NCBI RefSeq assembly: GCF_900683735.1
Contig: NZ_LR215979.1
Location: 2,046,001-2,110,000 of the forward strand
Origin: Fusobacterium ulcerans ATCC 49185
Lineage (GTDB): Bacteria > Fusobacteriota > Fusobacteriia > Fusobacteriales > Fusobacteriaceae
Length of the DNA: 64,000 nt
Reading direction: 5' to 3'
The position numbers and the translations under genes were made by a program. Below the pieces are notes generated by a model, which saw only the letters and a program-made list of their open reading frames with translations, was not told where the DNA came from and made no database searches. Positions 53,059-61,313 of the stretch are shown in pieces (the first letter of the stretch is position 1; every line of letters begins with the position of its first letter).

Positions 53059-53631
53059 TTATTTCCATATTAGGTTTTTAAGTTCCCATTCTTCAAATTT
53101 ATTTTTAAAGAATATTTCTCTATTGTACCATTTGTCCAAAATATCAGAAAACTCTTTGGGCAAATATTCCACAAACTTTATAAAATCTTCTATCATTTTT
53201 ATATCAGGATTATTTTCTGTTTCTTTCACTTTATTAATAGTATATTCTCTATTCTAAATTCCTTCTCTTGCAAACCTTGATGCATGATCTGATGCATGTG
53301 CATGCCCAAATTTAGGACACTTCATCCATCCATTAAATAAATAACCATATGAATTAATTTGATTGAAACTTTCAACATGATGACTTCTATTCCATTCCTG
53401 ACTTAAATCTCTAAATCCATATTTTTTAGCTATATTATAATTCATTATTCTATTCTATGGAACAAAATAACTTATATAAATTGGATCTAATTTTTCCAAT
53501 TCTTTCCAACGTGCGCTCCAATCTATATTTTTTCTTTTTTCATAACTTTGACATGCTGAACAAATTCCTTCAACACTAAATTTTATTCCTGGTCTTGTAT
53601 CTGGCATTAAACATTTTTTACAATATTTCAT
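53059..53631 (-). pseudogene. Broken N-acetyl-sugar amidotransferase (WbpG/PseA/LegG type)
   Basis: The 5' part starts at ATG 53631: MKYCKKCLMPDTRPGIKF, ICSACQSYEKRKNIDWSA, RWKELEKL, then a mutated stretch ending at TAG 53455. A C-terminal part of the same family resumes at about 53445: YNIAKKYGFRDLSQEW, YGYLFNGWMKCPKFGHAHAS, DHASRFAREG, then TAG, and beyond it KVKETENNPDIKMIEDFIKF and LDKWYNREIFFKNKFEEWEL up to 53059. The ATP-pyrophosphatase core between the parts is deleted. In intact enzymes the protein has about 370 residues and aminates a nucleotide-linked or free sugar in amidated-uronate or legionaminic/pseudaminic-type pathways. It has a clear in-frame stop and a large deletion, so it is dead. 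Confidence 0.82.
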
Positions 53632-53706
53632 TTTAAGTTCCCCCCTTGTATAATGTGTTTATAAATTATTTATTAAATATTTTTTTACTTTTATAATATA
53701 CTGTTA

Positions 53707-53879
53707 TTAGGTACTGTGGATTAGTTGTTTCCCCAAATTTGGAATAATACTCCCATTACTTCCTAAAACATTACCAAATCTAACAGCCATAAATTTTGTT
53801 TTTCCTTATAATTTTTTTTATTCTTTCCTGGAATTCCTTTTGATCCTGCTCTTAAGGGAATAATTGCTATCTTTTTCAT
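53707..53879 (-). pseudogene. Joined remnants of a cytidylyltransferase and a nucleotide-sugar dehydratase
   Basis: From ATG 53879 (GGAGGAGATT upstream) the frame reads MKKIAIIPLRAGSKGIPGKN, the start of a CMP-nonulosonate synthetase (NeuA/LegF/PseF type), then loses similarity. In another frame, about 53796-53707 reads FMAVRFGNVLGSNGSIIP, which is the conserved FGNVLGSxGSVIP block of UDP-GlcNAc 4,6-dehydratases (LegB/PseB/CapD type), and stops at 53707. Two different genes have thus been joined by a deletion between them, and neither remains whole. Confidence 0.72.
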
Positions 53880-53892
53880 AATCTCCTCCAAA

Positions 53893-55182
53893 TTATCTTA
53901 TATATTTTTTTATATCAAATATCCAAAATCCAGATAAATGTTTTTTTAATAGTTTTCTACCATCTATTGAAAATAAATCTATAATCCATAATGATATAAA
54001 CTGAGTTATTGTTGTTGCTGTTGCTGCTCCATAAATTCCATACCTTTTTATAAGAAAATAATTTAACATTAAATTACTCATCATAGCAATAAGTTCACTT
54101 TTTAAAAGAACTTTGCTTCTATTCGCTAAAACTATGTGACTGCTTCTTAGAAATACATTTGCTTTAACTAATATCCCTATTGAAAGTATTATATAAATAT
54201 TAATAGCTTTAATATATTCAATAGAAAATATATGCTCAAATAACTTTTTCAATACAATTATAGATATTATTATTCCTACAAAATATATATTTGTGAGAAT
54301 TTTAGTATAAAAAATATATTTCTTTTCATATTTTTTTATATCTTTTTCATTATATAATTCTAATAATTCACTAAAAATTGTTGATTGAAATGAACTTATA
54401 ATTATTGTTAATATTCCTATAAGCTGAACTCCAATAGAATATACTCCTACTTCTCCAACTCCTAACATATTTCCAATCATTACTTTATCCATATTTGTTG
54501 AAATAATATAAGATATAAAAGATAACCATAAATAATAACTTTCTTTTATAATTTTTTTAAGTATTTTATAACTAAAAAGGATTTTTTCATTAGTTTTATA
54601 GACTTTTCTATAATTATATCTAAGTAAAATACCTCTTATTAAGCTTCCAATACATCTTATTATTGGGATCATTATTATTTTAAAGCCTAAAATAATACCT
54701 AAATATTGTAGTAAATAAGAGAATATTTTTATAACATTATTAGTAAGAACTATATACTTAGAGTTTAATTTGTATTCAAAATAGTTTTCAATACCTATAG
54801 TAGATGTAATAAAAATATTGTCTATACTTAAAAATACAAGCATCAAAAACAAATTCTCTTCAATTCCTATAACAAATTTAAAAATTATTATAAAGATTAA
54901 AATTATTATAGAAATAATATTTTTAAAAGTAGATACTATAGAAACTATCAAATTAAAATTATATTTATAAAAAAATTTTTTTATAATTCTAACATTTAAT
55001 ATTTCTAGAATAATTGGAGCAAAAGCCACAATTGATACAGCATAGCTGTATTCCCCATAATTTATTTTTCCATAATGGTTTGCTATTTTTACTCCAATAA
55101 AAAATTGTAATATTAAAATTACTATTTTATCTATTACCAGCCAATATATATTCTTTATTATTTTGTTCTTTATAAGTTTCAT
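53893..55182 (-). CDS. wzx: Wzx-type O-unit flippase
   Basis: A 429-residue membrane protein with about 12 hydrophobic spans and the N-terminal KNIYWLVIDKIVILILQFFI typical of PST/Wzx polysaccharide exporters. It flips undecaprenyl-linked repeat units across the inner membrane. Very A/T-rich, with long Ile/Leu/Asn-rich stretches. It lies directly upstream of the remnants and downstream of the sialyltransferase-like gene by 15 bp. Because PglK-type flippase next door is broken, this is the only intact flippase in the locus. Confidence 0.88.
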   Translation of the reverse strand: MKLIKNKIIKNIYWLVIDKIVILILQFFIGVKIANHYGKINYGEYSYAVSIVAFAPIILEILNVRIIKKFFYKYNFNLIVSIVSTFKNIISIIILIFIIIFKFVIGIEENLFLMLVFLSIDNIFITSTIGIENYFEYKLNSKYIVLTNNVIKIFSYLLQYLGIILGFKIIMIPIIRCIGSLIRGILLRYNYRKVYKTNEKILFSYKILKKIIKESYYLWLSFISYIISTNMDKVMIGNMLGVGEVGVYSIGVQLIGILTIIISSFQSTIFSELLELYNEKDIKKYEKKYIFYTKILTNIYFVGIIISIIVLKKLFEHIFSIEYIKAINIYIILSIGILVKANVFLRSSHIVLANRSKVLLKSELIAMMSNLMLNYFLIKRYGIYGAATATTITQFISLWIIDLFSIDGRKLLKKHLSGFWIFDIKKYIR

Positions 55183-55197
55183 TTATTTCCTCAACTT

Positions 55198-56073
55198 TTA
55201 TAAATAACTATTTCTTTTCATTACATTTTCAAAGCTGCCAAAATATCTTAATAATTTATCTTCTACTTCTGTTCCATAAAAATCAATATTTATATCCTGT
55301 GATAAATTTAATGCTGCAGTAGAAAAAATAGTTATTATTTTTTCAAATTTTATGTCCAAAAAATCGAATATTTCTGCTGGAAAACTTTCTTCTATAACCA
55401 ATATATTGTTAAATATTTCTTTGTAATCAGTTTTCTCTCTTGGATGTTTCTTAATTACTAGTTTTTCATTATCATATTTTCTTATAATTTTCGAATATAA
55501 CTCTATTTTCTCTTTTTCAGTTATTATCCCATCTTCTGATAGGGGCTGAGTAAATAAAATCATATTTCTTCTCTTTATCTTTTCTTTAATATTTAAATCA
55601 AATGAAAAAATATCTAATATTTCATTTTGTTCTTCTAATGTTTTTTTATTCCATAACTCTTTTAAATTTATTATCTCTACTTTATGAGCTATTTCTTCTG
55701 GAATAGGAGCTAATCCTGTCAAATATATCTTTTTTACATTTGATGCCTGTCCTAATATAGCTTTTTTTAAAAATATTCTTTTTATATAATACTTTAATTT
55801 TGAATCTTTTTTTTCTTTATAATTCATTAGTCCATCTTCTAACAAAATAAAATTTTTAGCTAATAACAACTTATTTCCAATAGCTGTATGATCTTGTCCA
55901 TAAACAGTATTGTATTTAAAAATAATTTTTAATATAAATAACCATATTTTTAGTTTACTGCTTTTATCTATATCTGTTTCTCTATATATTTTTATATCTT
56001 TTTTATTCTTTATATTAATTAATAAAAATATTAACAAAGAATATTGATTTTCTAAAAAAGCTACTGTTTTCAT
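55198..56073 (-). CDS. Glycosyltransferase family 52-like sialyltransferase
   Basis: A 291-residue protein. It lacks a GT-A or GT-4 pattern, but has the two short motifs seen in bacterial sialyltransferases of GT52/GT38: D/E-D/E-G (ILLEDGLMNY, residues about 75-84) and K-HP (LVIKKHPREKTDY, about 205-217), followed by a Ser/Thr-rich IFSTAALNLS motif (about 248-258). In GT52 (Neisseria Lst) the Asp is the base and the His binds CMP. With neuDBAC in the same operon, transfer of sialic acid to the surface glycan is the natural job. Linkage and acceptor cannot be predicted. Confidence 0.75.
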   Translation of the reverse strand: MKTVAFLENQYSLLIFLLINIKNKKDIKIYRETDIDKSSKLKIWLFILKIIFKYNTVYGQDHTAIGNKLLLAKNFILLEDGLMNYKEKKDSKLKYYIKRIFLKKAILGQASNVKKIYLTGLAPIPEEIAHKVEIINLKELWNKKTLEEQNEILDIFSFDLNIKEKIKRRNMILFTQPLSEDGIITEKEKIELYSKIIRKYDNEKLVIKKHPREKTDYKEIFNNILVIEESFPAEIFDFLDIKFEKIITIFSTAALNLSQDINIDFYGTEVEDKLLRYFGSFENVMKRNSYL

Positions 56074-56167
56074 TTTTTATATTCTCCTTTTATAATATAC
56101 TCTCAGATGTAGTTATAGTATAATTCTTTTCTAAATGCTATAAAAATAATTATAATTAATTTTATTA

Positions 56168-57298
56168 TTAATAAAGTTGCTCCCATTTTTTCTCTTCTCC
56201 TTTTATAAATATATTTCTATAAGGATGATAATAGTATTCTTTTGTTATGGGATGTACATCATTTAACTCTTTTATAAAAAAAGCAACATTGTAAAAAACT
56301 ATAAAAATAATTATAACTAATTTTTTTTTATAGCTTTTTATACTGGTAACTAATCTTATGCCTAATAAAATTGAAGCACACTGATAAAATTTAGATATTC
56401 TTCCTGCTAATACTCCAACATTAGAAAGTAAAAAATAGATACTTACAGAATAAATAATTAAATTTGCTACAATAATATCATATTTTTTTTTACTATTTTT
56501 TAATAAAAAAAGAGCCTGCATAAAAAGTACTAATCTATATATATAGCCAATTATTGAGTTTCCTCCAAACTTTCCTTTTGATTTTATAAAATAATAATAA
56601 TGTACTCTTCTTACAAATTCAAAATTATTAAAATTTTCATTAAGAAAGCTAATTACTTTTGCATCAATAAAAAATAAAGAAAAAAGAATACTAATTAAAA
56701 TTAATAGTAAATAATTTAATATTTTTTGCTTTTTTCTAATAAATAAATATCCACATAAGGCTAAAAAACTAATTCGATGAAAAGTTAAGCCTAATAAATT
56801 AAATATAAAATACTTTTTATACCTATCTTCAATAACAAATTTCAAACTATATAAAAAAAGAATTTCTGAAATTCCTTGTCTTAAATTATTAAAATTATTA
56901 ATTAAATAATATAAGCAATAGTACATAAATAGCCCTAAATTTTTGTTGCTTTGTTTTTTTAAAACTTTATATAAAAAAATAAATAAAATAGCATGTAATA
57001 AAAATATGAACACTTTATAATCCAAATTACTTTTTGTAAAAACATAATTTAAATATAAGTATCCTCTTTCTATTTTGATTTGATTTAATTCTTGAAATTT
57101 TTCTAATTTTTTTATCTGATTATAAACTTTTTCAAAAAGAGAATAATCAGATGCTATCTTATATCTTAATGCTGCAATTAAAAATAATACTATAATATTA
57201 AATTGAAATATAATTTTATTTAAAATTTTTATTTTTACAAAGTGCTCACTAAATACTCCTAATAAAAGACTACTCAACACAATTAAATATATAATCAT
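56168..57298 (-). CDS. EpsG/Wzy-like polysaccharide polymerase
   Basis: A 376-residue polytopic protein with about ten spans and a large loop, resembling EpsG: residues 40-130 have ALRYKIASDYSLFEKVYNQI, and the middle has NNFNNLRQGISEILFLYSLK with the FHRISFLALCGYLF segment. EpsG-type proteins polymerise repeat units. Sequence conservation in this group is low, so the call rests on topology and the R-x-G-I/V loop as well as on context between a GT52-like gene and a GT2 gene. The 95 bp before it hold nothing evident. Confidence 0.78.
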   Translation of the reverse strand: MIIYLIVLSSLLLGVFSEHFVKIKILNKIIFQFNIIVLFLIAALRYKIASDYSLFEKVYNQIKKLEKFQELNQIKIERGYLYLNYVFTKSNLDYKVFIFLLHAILFIFLYKVLKKQSNKNLGLFMYYCLYYLINNFNNLRQGISEILFLYSLKFVIEDRYKKYFIFNLLGLTFHRISFLALCGYLFIRKKQKILNYLLLILISILFSLFFIDAKVISFLNENFNNFEFVRRVHYYYFIKSKGKFGGNSIIGYIYRLVLFMQALFLLKNSKKKYDIIVANLIIYSVSIYFLLSNVGVLAGRISKFYQCASILLGIRLVTSIKSYKKKLVIIIFIVFYNVAFFIKELNDVHPITKEYYYHPYRNIFIKGEEKKWEQLY

Positions 57299-57312
57299 TT
57301 CTTCTCCATTTT

Positions 57313-58200
57313 TCAGTATAAAATTCTTGCTTTTAATTTTTTTAATTTTTTATTCAAGTATTTTTTTCTAGAATTTTCTATTTTTGTTATACTATTCAAT
57401 TGTTTTCCTGTATCTACTACTTCCTTTAATTTTCCATTTTTTTTCAATAAATAATAAAGACTCCAAATTATGTAATTTGATATTTGATATTGTGGAAGTA
57501 AATATCTGCTTCTTACTATAATTTTGTTCCTATATCTAAGATAATCTTCTTCTTTTCTAGTTATTCTTCCATTCTGAGAAACTTTATGAAATATTTCCAA
57601 ATCACTACAGTACTGTATTTTGTACTTTTCTACTATTCTGTAAGAAAGATCTTCTTCTTCTCCACCATATTTTCCTAAATTATTAGGATATTTTCCACAT
57701 TCTTCATATACTTTTTTTCTTATAGCATGTCCAGCTCCAATGAAGTAATAAGTTTCCAAATTTTTTGAAAAATCCAAATTTTTATTTCCATGAGGAATTT
57801 CATGCCTTAAAGGCTTTCTAGTATAAAAATTTTTTATATTAAAAGCTAAGCATCCTACTTCTGGTAATTCTTTAAAATAATTTTCAATCTTATAAATTAA
57901 AGAATTTATATCTTTAATTTCAATATCATCATCTAAAGTTACTAATATTTCTCCCTTTGCTTTTTCTATAACATAATTTCTTCCTAAAGCTACTCCATAA
58001 TTCATTCCATCATGGAAATATCTTAGTTTTACTTTACTTTTTTCAAAAATTTTAATTATTTTTTCTTTTCTATAATTAGTTTCATTATTATCCAATAATA
58101 AAACTTCTAAATCATCTTTTTCATATGGATAAATATCTCTTAACGTTTCATACAATTCTTTTTCTCTACCATAAGTTATAATTAATATTGACTTTAACAC
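57313..58200 (-). CDS. Glycosyltransferase family 2 protein
   Basis: A 295-residue GT-A transferase. Start SILIITYGREKELYETLRDI (NDP-binding strand), the DxD motif as TLDDDIEI (about residue 95), and an acceptor-side EEEDLSYRIVEKYKI block (ED motif). It adds one sugar of the repeat unit from a nucleotide donor. Donor and linkage are unknown. It is 14 bp after the preceding GT2 gene and 14 bp before the Wzy-like gene. Confidence 0.88.
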   Translation of the reverse strand: MLKSILIITYGREKELYETLRDIYPYEKDDLEVLLLDNNETNYRKEKIIKIFEKSKVKLRYFHDGMNYGVALGRNYVIEKAKGEILVTLDDDIEIKDINSLIYKIENYFKELPEVGCLAFNIKNFYTRKPLRHEIPHGNKNLDFSKNLETYYFIGAGHAIRKKVYEECGKYPNNLGKYGGEEEDLSYRIVEKYKIQYCSDLEIFHKVSQNGRITRKEEDYLRYRNKIIVRSRYLLPQYQISNYIIWSLYYLLKKNGKLKEVVDTGKQLNSITKIENSRKKYLNKKLKKLKARILY

Positions 58201-58214
58201 TAGTTAATCACCTT

Positions 58215-58958
58215 TTATTTATATTTTCTTATTCCTCTCAAAGTATAATTAATAAAATAATAACAACTTTTTACTAAGTTTAATTTTTCATATTCTCTAT
58301 ATATCTTCCATGTCCATATTGCACTTTTTAATTTATTTGAAGATATACTTACTTTTCCTATTCTACAAATAGAGTCATAATATTCATTTTTAACAGAAAT
58401 ATTTCCTTGTTTTAAAATATTAAGAAAAAAAGCATAATCTTCATGTTTTATATTAGGAAACAATTTTTTATTCAGAATTTTTTTTTCTATAATCATAGTC
58501 ATTGTTTTAAATTGATTTCCTAATAATAATTTTTTATAATCAATTTCTTTATCTACAGTTACTTTTTTTAAAATTTTCCCTTCTAAGTTACAAAAGTAAT
58601 AATTTCCATGGCTGATTTTTAATCCTTCTTCCACCATGAAATTAATTTGATTTTTTAACTTATCTTTATACCAAAGGTCATCACTATCTAAAAAAGCTAT
58701 ATATTTTCCTTTAGAAATATTTATTCCATTATTTCTTGTAACAGCTGGACCACTATTTCTCTTATTTTTTAGATATTTTATTCTTTTATCTATTCCTAAA
58801 TATCTTTCTATAATTTTATAACTATCATCTTTTGAACAATCATCTATTAATATTAATTCCCAATTTTCATATGTTTGATTCAAAACTGATAATATGGTTT
58901 CTTCTAAAAATTCTTCTGCATTATATACTGGAGTAATTATACTTACTAAAGGTTCCAT
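58215..58958 (-). CDS. Glycosyltransferase family 2 protein
   Basis: About 247 residues from ATG 58958 (AAGGGGGGC upstream); an earlier in-frame start would overlap the preceding gene. GT-A start VSIITPVYNAEEFLEETILS, VLNQTYENWELILIDDCS, RNNGINISKGKYIAFLDSDD (DxD). Resembles small GTs of O-antigen loci, about the size of WcaA/EpsJ. It adds a later sugar; donor unknown. The start codon lies 2 bp after the WbaP stop. Confidence 0.9.
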   Translation of the reverse strand: MEPLVSIITPVYNAEEFLEETILSVLNQTYENWELILIDDCSKDDSYKIIERYLGIDKRIKYLKNKRNSGPAVTRNNGINISKGKYIAFLDSDDLWYKDKLKNQINFMVEEGLKISHGNYYFCNLEGKILKKVTVDKEIDYKKLLLGNQFKTMTMIIEKKILNKKLFPNIKHEDYAFFLNILKQGNISVKNEYYDSICRIGKVSISSNKLKSAIWTWKIYREYEKLNLVKSCYYFINYTLRGIRKYK

Positions 58959-58959
58959 A

Positions 58960-60321
58960 TCAATATGCCCCCCTTTTTCCAATAACATTCTTTATTGTTT
59001 TCACTGTTATTATTATGTCCAGCCACAATGACCAGTTTCTTATATAGTAAAGATCCAATGCTATTCTTTCATCATAGTTCTCAACATCTGACCTTCCATT
59101 TGCCTGCCACATTCCTGTTATTCCTGGTTTTACCATAAATATCTTTTTGCTGTTTTCTTCACCATAGTACATACCTACTTCTTTTTGCACTACAGGTCTT
59201 GGACCTACAAATGACATTTCTCCTTTTATTACATTTATAAATTGTGGAAATTCATCTAATGATGTCTTTCTTAAAAATTTTCCCACCTCTGTTATTCTTG
59301 GATCATCTTTCAATTTAAAATTCTTATAGAATTCCTCTTTTAGTTTTTCATCCTTAGATAACATCTCTTCCAATCTTTTTTCTGCATCAGCATACATAGT
59401 CCTAAACTTATACATCTTAAAAGTTTTTAAATATTGTCCTATTCTGGTATGAAGAAACATTGCTTTTCCTCCATCCTTTTTTATCCTTGGGGCATATATA
59501 AGGTAAAGCATAGAAAAGACTAAGCATCCTACTATTCCTGTCACTATATCAAAACTTCTCTTTAGAAATCTATTTGTTCTTCTATTCATTCCATTGTATG
59601 AAGATACAAGCATTATTCCATCATAGTCTTCTATAGTTGCGTTAAAAGTATATGTTCCATTTAACTCTGGTGTAAATTTTATCTTATTTACTTTTCCATC
59701 CAATCTATTTATTATCTCTGACATCTGTTTATTATCTGCTAGTGGGAGAGCTATTATTACTTCATTTATTTTATTTTCTTCTATTACTCTTTCAATATCA
59801 CAGCAGTTCCCCAGTATCTTTTCTTCTTCTACTTTTATACCTTGATTAACTCCCTCTAAAGAATTAGCTGATATATATCCCAGTAAGTTGTACATTGTAA
59901 AATTATTTTCTTTTATTACATGAGTCAGTTCTCTGGCTGTATTTCCAATTCCTATGATGAGAAGTCTTTTTTCCAATGATTTTCTAAATATATTTCTTAT
60001 GATTTTTATTATGATTAAGTTAAAGAAGGTAAATGTTATTCCCACTATCAGATGAACTGGTATATACTTGCTTCCCCAGAATGCTGCATCATTTATCAGC
60101 ATTATTATGAGATATTCAGTATGTACAAATAGTTGTTTTTTCAATTCTTCCCATATTAGTATAGTTTTAAAGGAATACATGTTCTTAGTAAGGTTTAATA
60201 CAAGATAGATAAAGAAAGTGTTGTACATAATTCTATCTGGAACTTTAAATATTTTATTTATTAAAAAATAGAATATGAATTGTAATACTATCATTAAAAT
60301 CTTTGAACTCTGTCTTTTCAC
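58960..60321 (-). CDS. Undecaprenyl-phosphate sugar phosphotransferase (WbaP/WcaJ type)
   Basis: A 453-residue initiating enzyme that moves a sugar-1-phosphate to undecaprenyl phosphate. The N-terminal half has four spans and a CoA-binding-like fold (LLIIGIGNTARELTHVIKEN); the catalytic C-terminal domain begins at RSFDIVTGIVGCLVFSML and holds KMYKFRTMYADAEKRLEE, LRKTSLDEFPQFINVIKGEM, SFVGPRP and GITGMWQANGRSDV. Full-length polyisoprenyl GPT. The start is GTG at 60321 with AAGGGG upstream. It is the first gene of the surface polysaccharide operon and follows a 1-kb leader. Sugar (Gal or Glc in known members) cannot be told. Confidence 0.95.
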   Translation of the reverse strand: MKRQSSKILMIVLQFIFYFLINKIFKVPDRIMYNTFFIYLVLNLTKNMYSFKTILIWEELKKQLFVHTEYLIIMLINDAAFWGSKYIPVHLIVGITFTFFNLIIIKIIRNIFRKSLEKRLLIIGIGNTARELTHVIKENNFTMYNLLGYISANSLEGVNQGIKVEEEKILGNCCDIERVIEENKINEVIIALPLADNKQMSEIINRLDGKVNKIKFTPELNGTYTFNATIEDYDGIMLVSSYNGMNRRTNRFLKRSFDIVTGIVGCLVFSMLYLIYAPRIKKDGGKAMFLHTRIGQYLKTFKMYKFRTMYADAEKRLEEMLSKDEKLKEEFYKNFKLKDDPRITEVGKFLRKTSLDEFPQFINVIKGEMSFVGPRPVVQKEVGMYYGEENSKKIFMVKPGITGMWQANGRSDVENYDERIALDLYYIRNWSLWLDIIITVKTIKNVIGKRGAY

Positions 60322-60612
60322 TTTCCCCTTGCTCCTTGACTTTTATTTTAAGATGTTTCTTTTTTTATATTTTTTCATTTTATATATTTCTCTTTTTTAT
60401 TTTCTTAATTTTATATATTTTGTAATATTTTTAATTTTAAATATACAATTAATAGTATTATTTGAAATAGATAGATTTCAACTTATATTGTCTGACTTCT
60501 ACCTCTTTTTTTTCACTCTTTTCCAAAACTTAACTCTCATATTTTTTCCAGCTTTCAAAATTAAATATCAATTTTAAAGTTTTGTAAAAATTACTACTTT
60601 CATAAAATTGAA

Positions 60613-60646
60613 AAAAGTTCGCATTATTACAATAATGAGAACTTTT
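60613..60646. repeat. Hairpin repeat, copy A (terminator-like on the minus strand)
   Basis: AAAAGTTC/GAACTTTT (8 bp) encloses CATTATT/AATAATG (7 bp) around a 2-base loop with one mismatch. On the minus strand six T follow, so it can act as a terminator or attenuator in the polysaccharide operon leader. Bases 60621-60654 resemble copy B at 60811-60845. Confidence 0.6.
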
Positions 60647-60715
60647 ACACATCCAAAACTCAGCAAAGTCGTTTTAACATTTCTTAAAAATATCAACTTA
60701 TGACTTTTTTTGGTA

Positions 60716-60744
60716 TTGACAATATTCTATTTTAGTAGTATTAT
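60716..60744 (+). promoter_or_regulatory. Consensus sigma-70 promoter on the plus strand in the operon leader
   Basis: TTGACA (60716-60721), exactly 17 bases, then TATTAT (60739-60744). It would transcribe antisense to the polysaccharide operon leader, through hairpin copy B. No coding sequence follows, so a small RNA is possible. Confidence 0.5.
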
Positions 60745-60810
60745 TTCACTATACTATTCTATAATTCTAAAAAGTTTCAAAAGAAATTTTCTTGAAGAGA
60801 TTTCTACAGG

Positions 60811-60845
60811 GCGCTTTATTGTAATAAGGCGAACTTTCACATCAC
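60811..60845. repeat. Hairpin repeat, copy B
   Basis: CGCTTTATT (60812-60820) pairs with AATAAGGCG (60823-60831), one wobble. The following GAACTTTCACATCAC parallels GAACTTTTACACATCC of copy A, 190 bp away. The two copies look like diverged members of one element. Confidence 0.5.
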
Positions 60846-61261
60846 TTGAACCCTTATTTTTTAAGGAGTCATTTTTTACCTCTCTATTTTAGAACTTTTT
60901 TACTTTTCCCCTCTGATATAATTTTTTTCTTTTTTTATATTTCAATTATCTGTTTTTTATATATTTCATCATACTTTATTTGTTTTTTTATATTTCTCTT
61001 TTCTTATCTTTTTCTTTCTTATTTTTATTTTTTCTTTATATAATAGTTTTTAATTCACATAGCTACTTTTTCATATATTCTTTATTCTTTTCTTTTATTT
61101 AACTTAATTACATTAATTAAAATATCTTGATTTATATGAGATTTATTCTCTTATTGTCTTTCATCAAAAAAAGACTATATATTTTCTCTTTTAAAATTTT
61201 TTATTTTTTTAGAAATATATCATTTCTTATTTTTATATACACTTTAAATTTATTTTTAGGC

Positions 61262-61297
61262 ATAAAAAAAGGAACCCTAATCATTTAAGGTTCCTTA
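61262..61297 (-). terminator. Terminator after proA
   Basis: AAGGAACC (61269-61276) pairs with GGTTCCTT (61289-61296); on the minus strand followed by T7. Confidence 0.9.
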
Positions 61298-61313
61298 TCT
61301 TATTTATCTTATT

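Larger units (their letters stand above)
60322..61313. other. 1-kb non-coding region before the polysaccharide operon
   Basis: Very A/T-rich with strong strand bias: T-rich on the plus strand. No credible gene; the only frame of size (60846-61043) is Phe/Ile/Tyr low-complexity. It holds the proA terminator at its right end, two related hairpins (60613-60646 and 60811-60845), and a consensus-like promoter on the plus strand at 60716-60744, pointing away from the operon. The operon's own minus-strand promoter must lie here, but I see no convincing -35/-10 pair. No JUMPstart/ops-like element was found. Confidence 0.7.

Noticed and set aside
60846-61043. 65-codon frame in the gap before the polysaccharide operon
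   Set aside because: Almost only Phe, Ile, Tyr, Leu and Ser from T-rich DNA; no proper start with ribosome site; random low-complexity frame.
60322-61313. JUMPstart/ops antitermination element
   Set aside because: No GGCGGTAG-type ops core or the associated conserved sequence was found on either strand.
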